Below are positions 45,145-53,780 of a DNA stretch of 64,000 bases, piece by piece. Numbering within the stretch: position 1 is the first letter of the stretch; each line of letters starts with the position of its first letter. This DNA comes from an uncultured Roseibium sp. (GTDB lineage Bacteria; Pseudomonadota; Alphaproteobacteria; Rhizobiales; Stappiaceae). A program made the position numbers and the translations under genes. The notes under the pieces are model-generated. The model ran no database searches, was not told where the DNA came from, and saw nothing but the letters and a program-made list of their open reading frames with translations. Where the stretch lies: contig NZ_CANMFD010000001.1 of assembly GCF_947496995.1 (NCBI RefSeq), positions 1,360,692-1,424,691 on the forward strand, read 5' to 3'.

Positions 45145-47645
45145 TCCAAAGCCTCCAGAACCAGCTCTTGCGCCGCCTCTTCCAGGATCGCGTCCATGGC
45201 TTCTCCGTAGACAGGCTCTTTTCCTATCTCCAGGAGAATTGGCACGGCGAGGGGAGAGACGTGCGAAAGGCCAGTATGCGTGATTCGTCCTTTGATCCGG
45301 GCAAGAAGTTCCCCCAGACGAGAGATATCCAGAAGTCCTTCAGCCGCGTCGTTCCAGGTGGCCTTGAGCAGGATGTGATCCGGTTCATGGGCCCGCAACA
45401 CATCGTAGATCAGGTCGGAGGATACGGTGACCTGACGGCCCGTCTTCTCCTGCCCCGGATGACGGCGCTCGATTAGCCCGGCAATTACGGCGCAATTACG
45501 GAAGGTCCGCTTCATGAGACTGGACTCCGCCAGCCAGGCGTCCAGGTCGTCGCCGAGAATGTCCTGTTCGAACAGTTCATCCAGTGAAATTCTGCCGGAT
45601 GAAAACAATGAGGAGAGGTCGCGAAGGCCCCAGACGGCGAGCGCATAGTCATTGGCGACAAAGCCCATCGGCTGGGCGCCCATCCTCTCCAGCCGTTTCG
45701 TCAGCAGCATGCCGAGTGTCTGATGGGCGAGCCTGCCTTCGAACGGATAACAGACCATGTAATGCTTGTTGGCGCGCGGAAAGGTCTCCACCAGCAGCCC
45801 GTCTTTGCGGGGCAGAACCGACTTCTCTCTCTGGATCTCCAGCCAGTCGCGCACCTGGTCCGGAAGTTCCTTCCAGCTCTCCGGATCCGCCAGCATCGCC
45901 CGCACGCTTGCCGCCAGATAGGTGGAGAGGGGGAACTTGCCGCCCATGTAGGAGGGGATCATCGGATTGTCGGTTTTCGCCCGCGAAACGTAAGCCTCGC
46001 TTTCCCGGATGGCCTCGAAGCGCAGCACTTCTCCGCCGAAGAGGAACGTATCGCCCGGGGCCAGCTGCTCGATGAAATATTCCTCGATCTCACCCAGCAT
46101 CCGGCCGCCGCGGCCGACCGGAGTTCGCCGCCCGTCCGCCTTGGATTTCACCAGCCGCACCTTCAGCATGGGGGCTTCGACGATGGTGCCGACATTCAGC
46201 CTGTACTGCTGGGCGATCTTCGGATGCGCGATGCGCCACAGTCCGTCCTTGCCCTTCCTGAGCTTGGCGTATTGCTCGTAGGTCTTGAGCGCGTAGCCGC
46301 CCGTGGCGACAAAATCGAGCACCTTCTCGAAGATCTCCCAGTCGAGGTAACGATAGGTTTGCGAGGAGCGGATCTCCTCATAGGTGGCAAGGGCGTCCAG
46401 AGGATCGGCGCAGGCGAGCCCCAGGAGGTGCTGGGCGAGTACATCCAGCGCGCCGTTGCGCAGCGGCGGCGTATCCTGCTCGCCGCGCCTGGAGGCCGAC
46501 AGAGCCGCCTGGCATTCCAGCACCTCAAAGCGGTTGGCCGGCACCAGGACGGCCCTGGAGGGCTCGTCCATGCGGTGATTGGCGCGGCCGATCCGCTGTG
46601 CCAGACGGCTGGCCCCCTTGGGAGCGCCGATATTGATGACCAGGTCGATGTCACCCCAGTCGATCCCCATGTCGAGGGAGGAGGTGGCGACGACCGCTCG
46701 CAAGCTGCCGGCAGCCATCGCCGCTTCCACCTTGCGCCGCTGGCCGACATCGAGAGAGCCGTGATGCAGCGCGATCGGCAGCGTCTCGTCGTTGATGCGC
46801 CAAAGTTCCTGAAACACCATCTCCGCCTGGCTGCGGGTGTTCACGAACAGCAGCGAAACATTGTGTTTTTTTATCAGGCCGTAGATGTCGCCGATGGCAT
46901 AGCGCGAGGAATGGCCGGACCACGGGAGACGTTCCTCGGAATCCAGGATGGTAATGTCCGGCTGGGCCCCGCCTGAAACCTGCACCAGATGGGCAAGCGC
47001 GCGCTCGTCCGTGTCCGGCTGGTCCACCAGATAGGCACGCAGGTCATCGGGTTCCGCGACCGTCGCCGACAGGCCGATGGTCCGAAGCCCAGGCGCCAGA
47101 CGTCGAAGCCGCGCCAGTCCGAGGGCCAGAAGATCGCCGCGCTTGGAGGTGACCAGCGCATGCAGCTCATCCAGGATGACGGTTCTCAGCGAAGCGAACA
47201 GCCGCTCTGATGCGGGATCGGACAAAAGCAGCGCGATCTGCTCCGGTGTCGTCAGAAGAATATCCGGCGGATTGAGCTTCTGCCGCTGGCGCTTGTGGGA
47301 CGGCGTGTCGCCCGTCCGGGTTTCCAGCCTGACCGGAAGGTCCATTTCCGTGACCGGCGCTTCCAGGTTGCGGGCGATGTCGACGGCGAGCGCCTTCAGC
47401 GGCGAAATGTAAAGCGTGTGAATGCCGCGACCGGCCGCGCCGGGCTTGCGCTTACCCTGTCTCTCCAGCTCCACCAGGCTCGGCAGGAAACCCGCCAGCG
47501 TCTTGCCGGCCCCGGTCGGAGCGATCAGAAGGGTGGAATGACCCTGTGAAAGGTGATCGATCAGCTGCAGCTGATGCGCTCTCGGGGTCCAGCCCCTGGA
47601 GGCGAACCAGCTCTGGAAACGGTCGGGAAGATGCGCTGCGTCCAT
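45141..47645 (-). CDS. Ligase-associated DNA damage response DEXH-box helicase
   Basis: 834 residues, Lhr-like superfamily 2. Walker A APTGAGKT (42-49), DELH (159-162), the SAT motif LSATVAEP, and the second RecA domain with QRIGRANHR (motif VI). After the core comes the winged-helix and Lhr-type C-terminal region, ending in a specialised domain of the ligase-associated family. Related M-Lhr helicases unwind DNA with 3'-5' polarity. A LexA-type box lies 54-68 bases upstream of its start, so it should respond to DNA damage. pdeM overlaps its end. Confidence 0.95.
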   Translation of the reverse strand: MDAAHLPDRFQSWFASRGWTPRAHQLQLIDHLSQGHSTLLIAPTGAGKTLAGFLPSLVELERQGKRKPGAAGRGIHTLYISPLKALAVDIARNLEAPVTEMDLPVRLETRTGDTPSHKRQRQKLNPPDILLTTPEQIALLLSDPASERLFASLRTVILDELHALVTSKRGDLLALGLARLRRLAPGLRTIGLSATVAEPDDLRAYLVDQPDTDERALAHLVQVSGGAQPDITILDSEERLPWSGHSSRYAIGDIYGLIKKHNVSLLFVNTRSQAEMVFQELWRINDETLPIALHHGSLDVGQRRKVEAAMAAGSLRAVVATSSLDMGIDWGDIDLVINIGAPKGASRLAQRIGRANHRMDEPSRAVLVPANRFEVLECQAALSASRRGEQDTPPLRNGALDVLAQHLLGLACADPLDALATYEEIRSSQTYRYLDWEIFEKVLDFVATGGYALKTYEQYAKLRKGKDGLWRIAHPKIAQQYRLNVGTIVEAPMLKVRLVKSKADGRRTPVGRGGRMLGEIEEYFIEQLAPGDTFLFGGEVLRFEAIRESEAYVSRAKTDNPMIPSYMGGKFPLSTYLAASVRAMLADPESWKELPDQVRDWLEIQREKSVLPRKDGLLVETFPRANKHYMVCYPFEGRLAHQTLGMLLTKRLERMGAQPMGFVANDYALAVWGLRDLSSLFSSGRISLDELFEQDILGDDLDAWLAESSLMKRTFRNCAVIAGLIERRHPGQEKTGRQVTVSSDLIYDVLRAHEPDHILLKATWNDAAEGLLDISRLGELLARIKGRITHTGLSHVSPLAVPILLEIGKEPVYGEAMDAILEEAAQELVLEALE

Positions 47646-47698
47646 CAGCTCTTTTTAGGACAGGATCTGTTAAAAGGCGAGGGCAGGGGATGGGAAAT

Positions 47699-47713
47699 GT
47701 TCACTTTGTGTTC
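47699..47713. promoter_or_regulatory. LexA (SOS) box between helicase and exonuclease genes
   Basis: GTTC-ACTTTGT-GTTC, an exact match to the alphaproteobacterial LexA consensus GTTC-N7-GTTC. It lies 54 bases upstream of the helicase start on one side and 97 bases upstream of the exonuclease on the other, so it may control both divergent units. Confidence 0.75.
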
Positions 47714-47809
47714 CGTAAGTGTGTTCTGGTCATCTCCCGCGTTCTTGTTCAGAACCGCAGTTGGGAACAAGGCATGGTAAACCGGCGAAACAGACCTATC
47801 TAGCGAACG

Positions 47810-48838
47810 ATGTCCGATTTGCTCACCCTCATGCCGGAAGGCCTTTATTGTCCGCAAGCCGGCGCCTATGTCGATCCGGTCCGGCCGGTGGAAAAGGCGA
47901 TCATCACCCACGGTCATGCCGATCATGCCCGAGCGGGCCATGGGGCCGTTCTGGCGACCCGGCAGACGCTGGAGATCATGGCGATCCGCTACGGGGCGGA
48001 TTTCTGCGGCACCTCCCAGGAAATCGCCTATGGCACCCGGCTCAAGGTCGGCGATGTGGATGTTTCCCTGCACCCGGCGGGCCATGTGCTCGGTTCGGCT
48101 CAGGTTCTGCTGAGCGGACCGGCCGGGCGCACGGTGGTCTCCGGCGACTACAAACGCCATGCCGACCCGACATGCGCCCCCTTTGAGCTCGTCCCCTGCG
48201 ACACCTTCGTAACGGAGGCGACATTCGGCCTGCCGGTGTTTCGCCATCCGCCCGCACACCGGGAAATCGCCAAGCTTCTGTCGTCGCGGGATCTCTTCCC
48301 GGAACAGACTCATCTGGTCGGCGCCTACGCGCTTGGCAAAGCGCAGCGGATCATCGCCGAACTTAGGGCGGCCGGCTACGACAAGACAATCTATCTCCAC
48401 GGCGCGCTGGAAAAGCTCACCGGCTACTATCTGAGCCAGGGCATCGCCCTCGGACCTGTGGAGCCGGTCGGCAAGCGCGGCAAGGAACTGCAGGGGGAAA
48501 TCGTTCTCTGTCCGCCTGGTCAGCTCAGCGACCGCTGGGCGCGGCGCTTCGGCGATCCGGTGACCGCCATGGCGTCGGGCTGGATGCGGGTGCGCGCCCG
48601 CGCCCGTCAGCGCGGCGCTGAACTGCCCCTGATCGTTTCCGATCATGCGGACTGGGACGACCTGTGCCGCACCATTCTGGAAACCGGGGCCGAACGGATC
48701 TGGGTCACGCACGGTGCGGAGGAAGCTCTTGTGCATTGGTGCGAAATGAATGGACGGAACGCCCGCCCTCTCAATATGATCGGCTATGACGACGGTGAGG
48801 ATAGCGATGCGGTGCAGGATCGGGCCGAATTGACGTGA
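47810..48838 (+). CDS. Ligase-associated DNA damage response exonuclease (MBL/beta-CASP)
   Basis: 342 residues. Metallo-beta-lactamase motif HGHADHA with H34, H36, D38 and H39, then HPAGHVLGSAQ and SGDYKR metal motifs, and a beta-CASP-type C-terminal half. It belongs to the mRNA 3'-end-processing/Artemis-like branch used as an exonuclease in the ligase-associated set. In other genomes the ligase gene usually follows directly; here it is about 4.9 kb further on. Divergent from the helicase gene. Confidence 0.93.
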   Translation: MSDLLTLMPEGLYCPQAGAYVDPVRPVEKAIITHGHADHARAGHGAVLATRQTLEIMAIRYGADFCGTSQEIAYGTRLKVGDVDVSLHPAGHVLGSAQVLLSGPAGRTVVSGDYKRHADPTCAPFELVPCDTFVTEATFGLPVFRHPPAHREIAKLLSSRDLFPEQTHLVGAYALGKAQRIIAELRAAGYDKTIYLHGALEKLTGYYLSQGIALGPVEPVGKRGKELQGEIVLCPPGQLSDRWARRFGDPVTAMASGWMRVRARARQRGAELPLIVSDHADWDDLCRTILETGAERIWVTHGAEEALVHWCEMNGRNARPLNMIGYDDGEDSDAVQDRAELT

Positions 48839-49027
48839 ATTGTCAGGGAAGAGAAAGAATTGAGCGATATTGAAGCATGTCGCGTTTAAGCGAATTCAAA
48901 GCGATGTGCTTTAACATGTTGGAACGTGTTATTCGCATGTTCGCGAGCCCACCATGCTCCGACAACGACAGAGTGGGCCTGACTTTGGCGCACCGGGCAG
49001 GGCCCCGGTTCCTATCAGGAGACAGTC
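48839..49027. other. Intergenic region with dispersed repeat
   Basis: 189 bases holding the repeat at 48873-48913 and the AGGAG ribosome-binding site of the next gene. Confidence 0.6.
48873..48913. repeat. Dispersed palindromic repeat, second copy
   Basis: AAGCATGTCGC pairs with GCGATGTGCTT around GTTTAAGCGAATTCAAA. The left part, AAGCATGTCGCGTT, and GAATTCA are shared with the element at 16698-16815. Confidence 0.7.
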
Positions 49028-49471
49028 ATGGCGGATGACGGTGGTTTTGCAGGCACTGGCGACGGACAAAAGAACGGGGCAGGCTCAGGGGCGAACGGCG
49101 ATGCCGAAGAAGCGATTGCCCAGCTGTTTGACGATTATCAGGCCGGGTTCAACGACTATGATATCGACCAGATCTGCGACTGTTTCGCTCTGCCGGCAAT
49201 CATCTGGCAGCACGAGAAGGGTCATGTTTTCAACGATGAAGAAGAGCTGATTGAAAACATCGAGGCGCTGCTGAAGGCGCTGGAAAAGGAAAAGGTGACC
49301 CAGTCAGATTTCCATGTCGCTTCCAGCCATGTCAGCGGTTCCGCGGCGCTGGTCACGCTCGACTGGGTGCAGGAAACCTCCGACGGCGAAGCTGTTTTCG
49401 AATTCACCTGCCACTATCAGCTCATTCAGGACGGGTCGGACTGGGTGATCGCCTGCATCATCAACGACTGA
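49028..49471 (+). CDS. NTF2/SnoaL-like protein of unknown function
   Basis: 147 residues. A Gly/Ala-rich disordered head (1-25) precedes a predicted alpha+beta cone fold: EEAIAQLFDDYQAGFNDYDI, CDCFALPAIIW, then beta strands (DFHVASSHVSG, ALVTLDWV) ending WVIACIIND. It looks like the NTF2 superfamily, which holds small enzymes and binding proteins; catalytic residues cannot be assigned. Start follows a clear AGGAG site. No operon partner. Confidence 0.7.
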   Translation: MADDGGFAGTGDGQKNGAGSGANGDAEEAIAQLFDDYQAGFNDYDIDQICDCFALPAIIWQHEKGHVFNDEEELIENIEALLKALEKEKVTQSDFHVASSHVSGSAALVTLDWVQETSDGEAVFEFTCHYQLIQDGSDWVIACIIND

Positions 49472-49594
49472 ACATCTTGTACCGGGCAGTGTGAGTTAAG
49501 CGAGGGGCAGGCATTTGCGTTCCCGCCGCCTGTGCACCTTTTCCGCGGCCTGTCGAGCCGGAGACCGACACTGCCCCGGTCAATTGAATTCCTC

Positions 49595-50260
49595 CTAGCA
49601 AGACCCGCCACAATTCGGGTTTGTCTCCAGGCCCTGGTCCTCGAAAGACTTCAGGCACCCCAGAATGCTGTCCGTCAGATGGGTCACGATATCATCGCGC
49701 CCGAAGCGGGTCTGGCCGGCGTGCAGAAACGCATGAACCACCGAGCGGCACATGTTCATGATGACGAATATCGCCGGCTGCAGCCGCGCGCTGTCGGTTA
49801 CTGACGTTCTTTCCCGCAGAAATTCGGTGAGGAGCGACACCATGTTTTCCTCGAAACGGGTCCGGTCGATCAGCTTCGTGCCGGCGGGTATCCATTCCTC
49901 GAACGCGGCGTGCAGCTTTGGGGACTTCGAATGGTTTTCGATGCTGGTGAGAACGACGACTTTAATGGCATCGCGGAATGACAGGTGCCGGGAACCGGCT
50001 ATGCACGATTTGACGACGCGCACCTGTTCGTCGTGATGGGCCTTCTGAACCTCGAATATGAGGGAATCCTTGTTCGGAAAATACTGATAGAGGGAGCCTA
50101 TGCTGATCCCCGCCCGTTCGGCGATCTGGTTGGTGGTTGCCTGTTCATAGCCGGTTTCCGTGAAGATCTGCTCCGCAGCCTCGACGATGGTTTCCACCAT
50201 CATGCGTGAACGAAGTTGCTTCGGCTGCCGCCGCTGCCCCGGATTGAGATGCATCTGCAC
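49595..50260 (-). CDS. TetR-family transcriptional regulator
   Basis: 221 residues. N-terminal TetR helix-turn-helix: RMMVETIVEAAEQIFTETGY and ATTNQIAERAGISIGSLYQY, then FPNKDSLIFEV. The remaining C-terminal part is a ligand-binding helical domain with two cysteines near the end (NCGGSC). A short palindrome (50307-50321) lies 47 bases upstream. Divergent from mipA, so it may control that outer-membrane protein, though this is inference. Confidence 0.92.
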   Translation of the reverse strand: MQMHLNPGQRRQPKQLRSRMMVETIVEAAEQIFTETGYEQATTNQIAERAGISIGSLYQYFPNKDSLIFEVQKAHHDEQVRVVKSCIAGSRHLSFRDAIKVVVLTSIENHSKSPKLHAAFEEWIPAGTKLIDRTRFEENMVSLLTEFLRERTSVTDSARLQPAIFVIMNMCRSVVHAFLHAGQTRFGRDDIVTHLTDSILGCLKSFEDQGLETNPNCGGSC

Positions 50261-50306
50261 GCATACCCCCTGAATTGTCGATCCGCGTCTATACGGGTCA
50301 AAGCTG

Positions 50307-50321
50307 GGTCATTTTGTGACC
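50307..50321. promoter_or_regulatory. Candidate TetR operator
   Basis: GGTCA-TTTTG-TGACC, a perfect five-base inverted repeat upstream of tetR in the tetR/mipA divergent region. Confidence 0.4.
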
Positions 50322-50551
50322 GGAACGCGAGCAGGGGCTGTTTCGCGATTTGGACCTGTGTCTGAGGGTTTGGATGATTTCAACAAAAACAAATGGTTAT
50401 GAAGATTTTTATAACCGAAACAGCCTCATTCGCAGATGCGAAAAGCGAGTTTCTGGCAATTTCGCGCTCAATCATAGTCCCTCTGCCGTCCGGGGTTCCT
50501 GGCCTGAAGGAGCGTCTCATCCGGTGAGCGGCATTCGATTGATCGGAGGTT

Positions 50552-51388
50552 ATGAATTTGCGCAATCACAGGGACCTTGTCCGGATCACCGGTGTCAAGT
50601 TGGCATTGATATGCAGTGCAGTCGGGCCCGCCTTGGCCGCGGATCTGAACGAGCCCGAAGACGATCGGTCAAAAGGAATTCATGGAATGGTTTTGCTGGG
50701 CGGTGGTATCGCGCCCGATTTTGAGGGCTCGGCGGAATATGCGGCCATTCCGTTCGCATTTGCCACCCTGAGGGCCTATGGCGTCGAAATGCAGATCCTG
50801 GGTCCCGAGGTGGCGTTGAACTTGCGGCCTGATGCCGTTTTCCAATTGGGTCCGGTGGCCGGATACAATCCTGGCAGGGACGATGTCTCCAACAATGTGG
50901 TGGATCGTCTCGATGCAGTGGACGCGGCGTTTGAAGTCGGAGGTTTCGCCAAGCTCCGGTTCAACGGCCTGCTGGCTCAGTCGGATGTGCTGGAATTGTC
51001 GGCGAAGCTGATGGCGGATATCAGTGGTGGCACCGATGGTGCAAGAGGATCAATCGGAGCGTCCTACATGGTCGCGGTTTCAGAGCGTGCCCGGATAGGG
51101 GTGAATGTCTCCACCGGTTTCGCCACCGACAGCTATATGGATGCCTATTTCGGAGTGACAGGTGCCGGCGCGGTGCGCTCGGGCCTCCCCGCCTATACGG
51201 CCTCCGGCGGACTGAAAGACGTCGGTCTCGGCATGATGGCGACCTATAATCTCACAGAGCGCTGGGGTGTGTTGGGCCGCCTGCAATATACCAGGCTGCT
51301 CGGCGATGCAGCCGACAGCCCCATCGTGACCGAGGAAGGGTCGGCCGACCAGTTCATGGCCGGAGTGGGGATCTCCTACTCCTTCTAG
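50552..51388 (+). CDS. MipA/OmpV-family outer-membrane protein
   Basis: 278 residues. A signal peptide ends near ALAAD (about residue 30). The rest is a beta-barrel with alternating hydrophobic residues and a terminal aromatic (GVGISYSF), typical of outer-membrane insertion. Motifs such as GGGIAPDFEGSAEY and YNLTERWGVLGRLQYTRLLG match the MipA family. MipA binds murein-synthetic enzymes in E. coli; others act as porins or adhesins. The GGAGGTT ribosome-binding site supports the start. Confidence 0.87.
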   Translation: MNLRNHRDLVRITGVKLALICSAVGPALAADLNEPEDDRSKGIHGMVLLGGGIAPDFEGSAEYAAIPFAFATLRAYGVEMQILGPEVALNLRPDAVFQLGPVAGYNPGRDDVSNNVVDRLDAVDAAFEVGGFAKLRFNGLLAQSDVLELSAKLMADISGGTDGARGSIGASYMVAVSERARIGVNVSTGFATDSYMDAYFGVTGAGAVRSGLPAYTASGGLKDVGLGMMATYNLTERWGVLGRLQYTRLLGDAADSPIVTEEGSADQFMAGVGISYSF

Positions 51389-51466
51389 GCCAGCATGCCT
51401 TCCACGTGAGTTGGCTTGTCCGAGTGTGCCGGAGCGTTAGGCGACCATCGGTACGGGCCAAAGTAA

Positions 51467-51494
51467 AAGGCCGGCGGGGTTTCCCGCCGGCCTT
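51467..51494. terminator. Terminator between mipA and the RNA helicase gene
   Basis: AAGGCCGGCGGG pairs with CCCGCCGGCCTT over a 4-base loop. T-rich flanks exist on both sides, so it can serve both convergent genes. Confidence 0.85.
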
Positions 51495-51497
51495 GTT

Positions 51498-53567
51498 TCA
51501 TGTCTTCGCCTTGGTGGCCTTGCGCTCGGAGCGGGAAGGCTTGTTTTTCTTTGGCGCCTTCTTCTTGCCTGCCGGTTTTCCCGCCGACTTGCTGCGCGGC
51601 TTGCGGCGTTCGCCGTCGCCGGCGCTGGCATCCGCTGAACGGGGCTTGCGGGCCGCAGGCTTGTCGTCGCCGTCAAGTTCCCGGGCCAGGGTCTTCATGT
51701 CGAGCGGCTCATAGGCAGGATGATTTGGCACCACGTCCTTGTCGTCCGGGCGGCGGCGCGGCTTGCCGCGCGGCGCGTCGAAATCCCGTTTCGGACCGCG
51801 TTTCGGTCCTCTCGGCTTCAACGTGTCTTCCGCGCCCATGGTTTCATAGTCCGGAGCGTCGCCCTTGTTGAAGCGGCGCTTTGGTGGGGCGCCGCGTCCG
51901 CGCCGGTCATCGTCTTCCTTCGGCGGGGCCGGGATCTTGCCGCCGCGTGCGTCCAGAAGCGTGATGGTGACATTTTCCTCGCCGGATCCGTCGCGCTTGA
52001 TCACTTCGGAAAAGCGTTGGCCATGGCTGCCGGCTATTTCGAAATAGAGCTGGTTCTGGAAGATCTTGATCGCGCCGACTTCCTTTTTGGTGACGTGGCC
52101 TGCCCGGCAGATCAACGGCAGGATCCACCGCGGCTCGGCGCGCTGGCGGTGACCGAGAGAAAGCGAGAACCAGACGCCGTCCTCGAACTTGCCGGTAATT
52201 TCGGCGCTGCGGCCGCCGCGCGAACCGGCATCCCGTCCCTTGAGGGAGGTTTCGTTGAGTTCGGCGACGTCTTCGGGAGCCGGAAGACGGGACTGGCGCA
52301 GCTTGACGAAAGCGGCGGCAAGCTGTTCCGGGCTGTGCAGCGCCAGCAGCTCGAGGGCGATTGCCCGGTCCTCTTCCTCCAGTTCCACGCTCAGGGCAGG
52401 GTCGGCCAGGAGCCGTTCCTTGTCCTTGGCCCGAATGTCGTCGGCGGTCGGTGCGCCCTTCCAGGTCGCCTTGATCCCGGCGAATTGCAGGACGCGTTCC
52501 GCCTGGCGGCGGCGCGGGAAGGGGACCATGAGAACGCAGGTGCCCTTGCGGCCTGCGCGGCCCGTACGGCCGGAGCGGTGCAGCAGTGCCGACTTGCCGG
52601 TCGGCAGATCCGCATGGATGACGAGGTCGAGGTTCGGCAGGTCGATGCCGCGCGCAGCCACATCGGTTGCGACGCACACCCGGGCACGGCCGTCCTTGAT
52701 GGCGGCCAGCGCGCTGGAGCGCTGTTCCTGGCTCAATTCTCCGGACAGCGAGACGATGGAAAAGCCCCGGTTGGCGAGACGGGACGTCAACCGGCTGACT
52801 GCCTCGCGTGTGGAGCAGAAGACGATCGCTTTTTCCGAATCATGCAGGCGCAGCACGTTGATCAGCGCATTTTCGCGCTCATTCGGAGAAACAGGGTGGG
52901 CAATATAATCGATATCGCCGTGCTGCTCGCGCGCATTGATGGTCGACAGCCGCACAGCATCGTTCTGGAACCGCTTTGCGAGTTCGGCGATCTGTTTCGG
53001 TACAGTCGCCGAGAACATCAGCGTCCGCCGCTCCCGGGGAGCCGCATCGAGAATGAACTCCAGGTCTTCGCGAAAACCCATGTCGAGCATTTCGTCGGCT
53101 TCGTCGAGAACCACGGCGCGGATTTCGGAAAGATCCAGGGCACCGCGTTCGATGTGGTCGCGCAAGCGACCGGGCGTACCAACGACGATATGGACGCCGC
53201 GTTCAAGCGCGCGGCGCTCGGTCCGCGGATCCATGCCACCGACGCACGATGTGGTCACCGCACCGGCTTCGGCGTACAGCCAGGTCAGTTCTTCCTTCAC
53301 CTGAAGGGCAAGTTCGCGGGTCGGCGCAATGGCCAGCGCGATGGGAGCACCGGCCCTGCCGAGTGTTTCTTCGCCGCGCAGCAGGGTAGGAGCAAGCGCC
53401 AGGCCGAAGGCAACGGTCTTGCCGGAACCGGTCTGGGCGGAAACAAGCAGGTCGGCTTCAGGCGGAATGCCGCTCAGAACGCTTTCCTGCACGGGCGTGA
53501 GGGTTTCATAGCCTCGTTTCGCCAGCGCGGCCGACAGGGCCGGGGCGATAGACGTCAAATCAGTCAT
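51498..53567 (-). CDS. DEAD-box RNA helicase (DbpA/CsdA-like)
   Basis: 689 residues. Q-motif, Walker A AQTGSGKT (44-51), DEAD (155-158), SAT (186-188), and the motif-VI type HRSGRTGRAGR. A DbpA-type RNA-binding fold follows at about 480-555 (FQNQLYFEIAGSHGQRF), and the tail (about 560-689) is a long Lys/Arg/Pro-rich disordered RNA-binding extension. It remodels RNA, often in ribosome assembly or cold adaptation. No operon partner; sits between the two halves of the ligase-associated repair set. Confidence 0.93.
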   Translation of the reverse strand: MTDLTSIAPALSAALAKRGYETLTPVQESVLSGIPPEADLLVSAQTGSGKTVAFGLALAPTLLRGEETLGRAGAPIALAIAPTRELALQVKEELTWLYAEAGAVTTSCVGGMDPRTERRALERGVHIVVGTPGRLRDHIERGALDLSEIRAVVLDEADEMLDMGFREDLEFILDAAPRERRTLMFSATVPKQIAELAKRFQNDAVRLSTINAREQHGDIDYIAHPVSPNERENALINVLRLHDSEKAIVFCSTREAVSRLTSRLANRGFSIVSLSGELSQEQRSSALAAIKDGRARVCVATDVAARGIDLPNLDLVIHADLPTGKSALLHRSGRTGRAGRKGTCVLMVPFPRRRQAERVLQFAGIKATWKGAPTADDIRAKDKERLLADPALSVELEEEDRAIALELLALHSPEQLAAAFVKLRQSRLPAPEDVAELNETSLKGRDAGSRGGRSAEITGKFEDGVWFSLSLGHRQRAEPRWILPLICRAGHVTKKEVGAIKIFQNQLYFEIAGSHGQRFSEVIKRDGSGEENVTITLLDARGGKIPAPPKEDDDRRGRGAPPKRRFNKGDAPDYETMGAEDTLKPRGPKRGPKRDFDAPRGKPRRRPDDKDVVPNHPAYEPLDMKTLARELDGDDKPAARKPRSADASAGDGERRKPRSKSAGKPAGKKKAPKKNKPSRSERKATKAKT

Positions 53568-53780
53568 TGGAATCTTTCAACTGCTCCGGATCTTCTGCAT
53601 GCCAGTCAGCAGTCTACCGGATCGGGCTTAAATTACATCAGCCACGGGATGGGCGCGGCTTATACAGGCAAATGGCTGCCTCGTCCATCCCGCAGACAAA
53701 TTGATTTCGATCGCGAAAATTAGCGGTCAATCCGCCTGAAAGGCTTGAAATCGCACGGCTTGCCCGCATTTTCTATCATC

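Noticed and set aside
47723..47760. Second LexA box among the GTTC repeats at 47723, 47751 and 47757
   Set aside because: The spacing between these GTTC copies is not seven bases.
53568..53780. LexA box upstream of the ATP-dependent ligase
   Set aside because: No GTTC-N7-GTTC (or GAAC-N7-GAAC) was found by eye in this gap.
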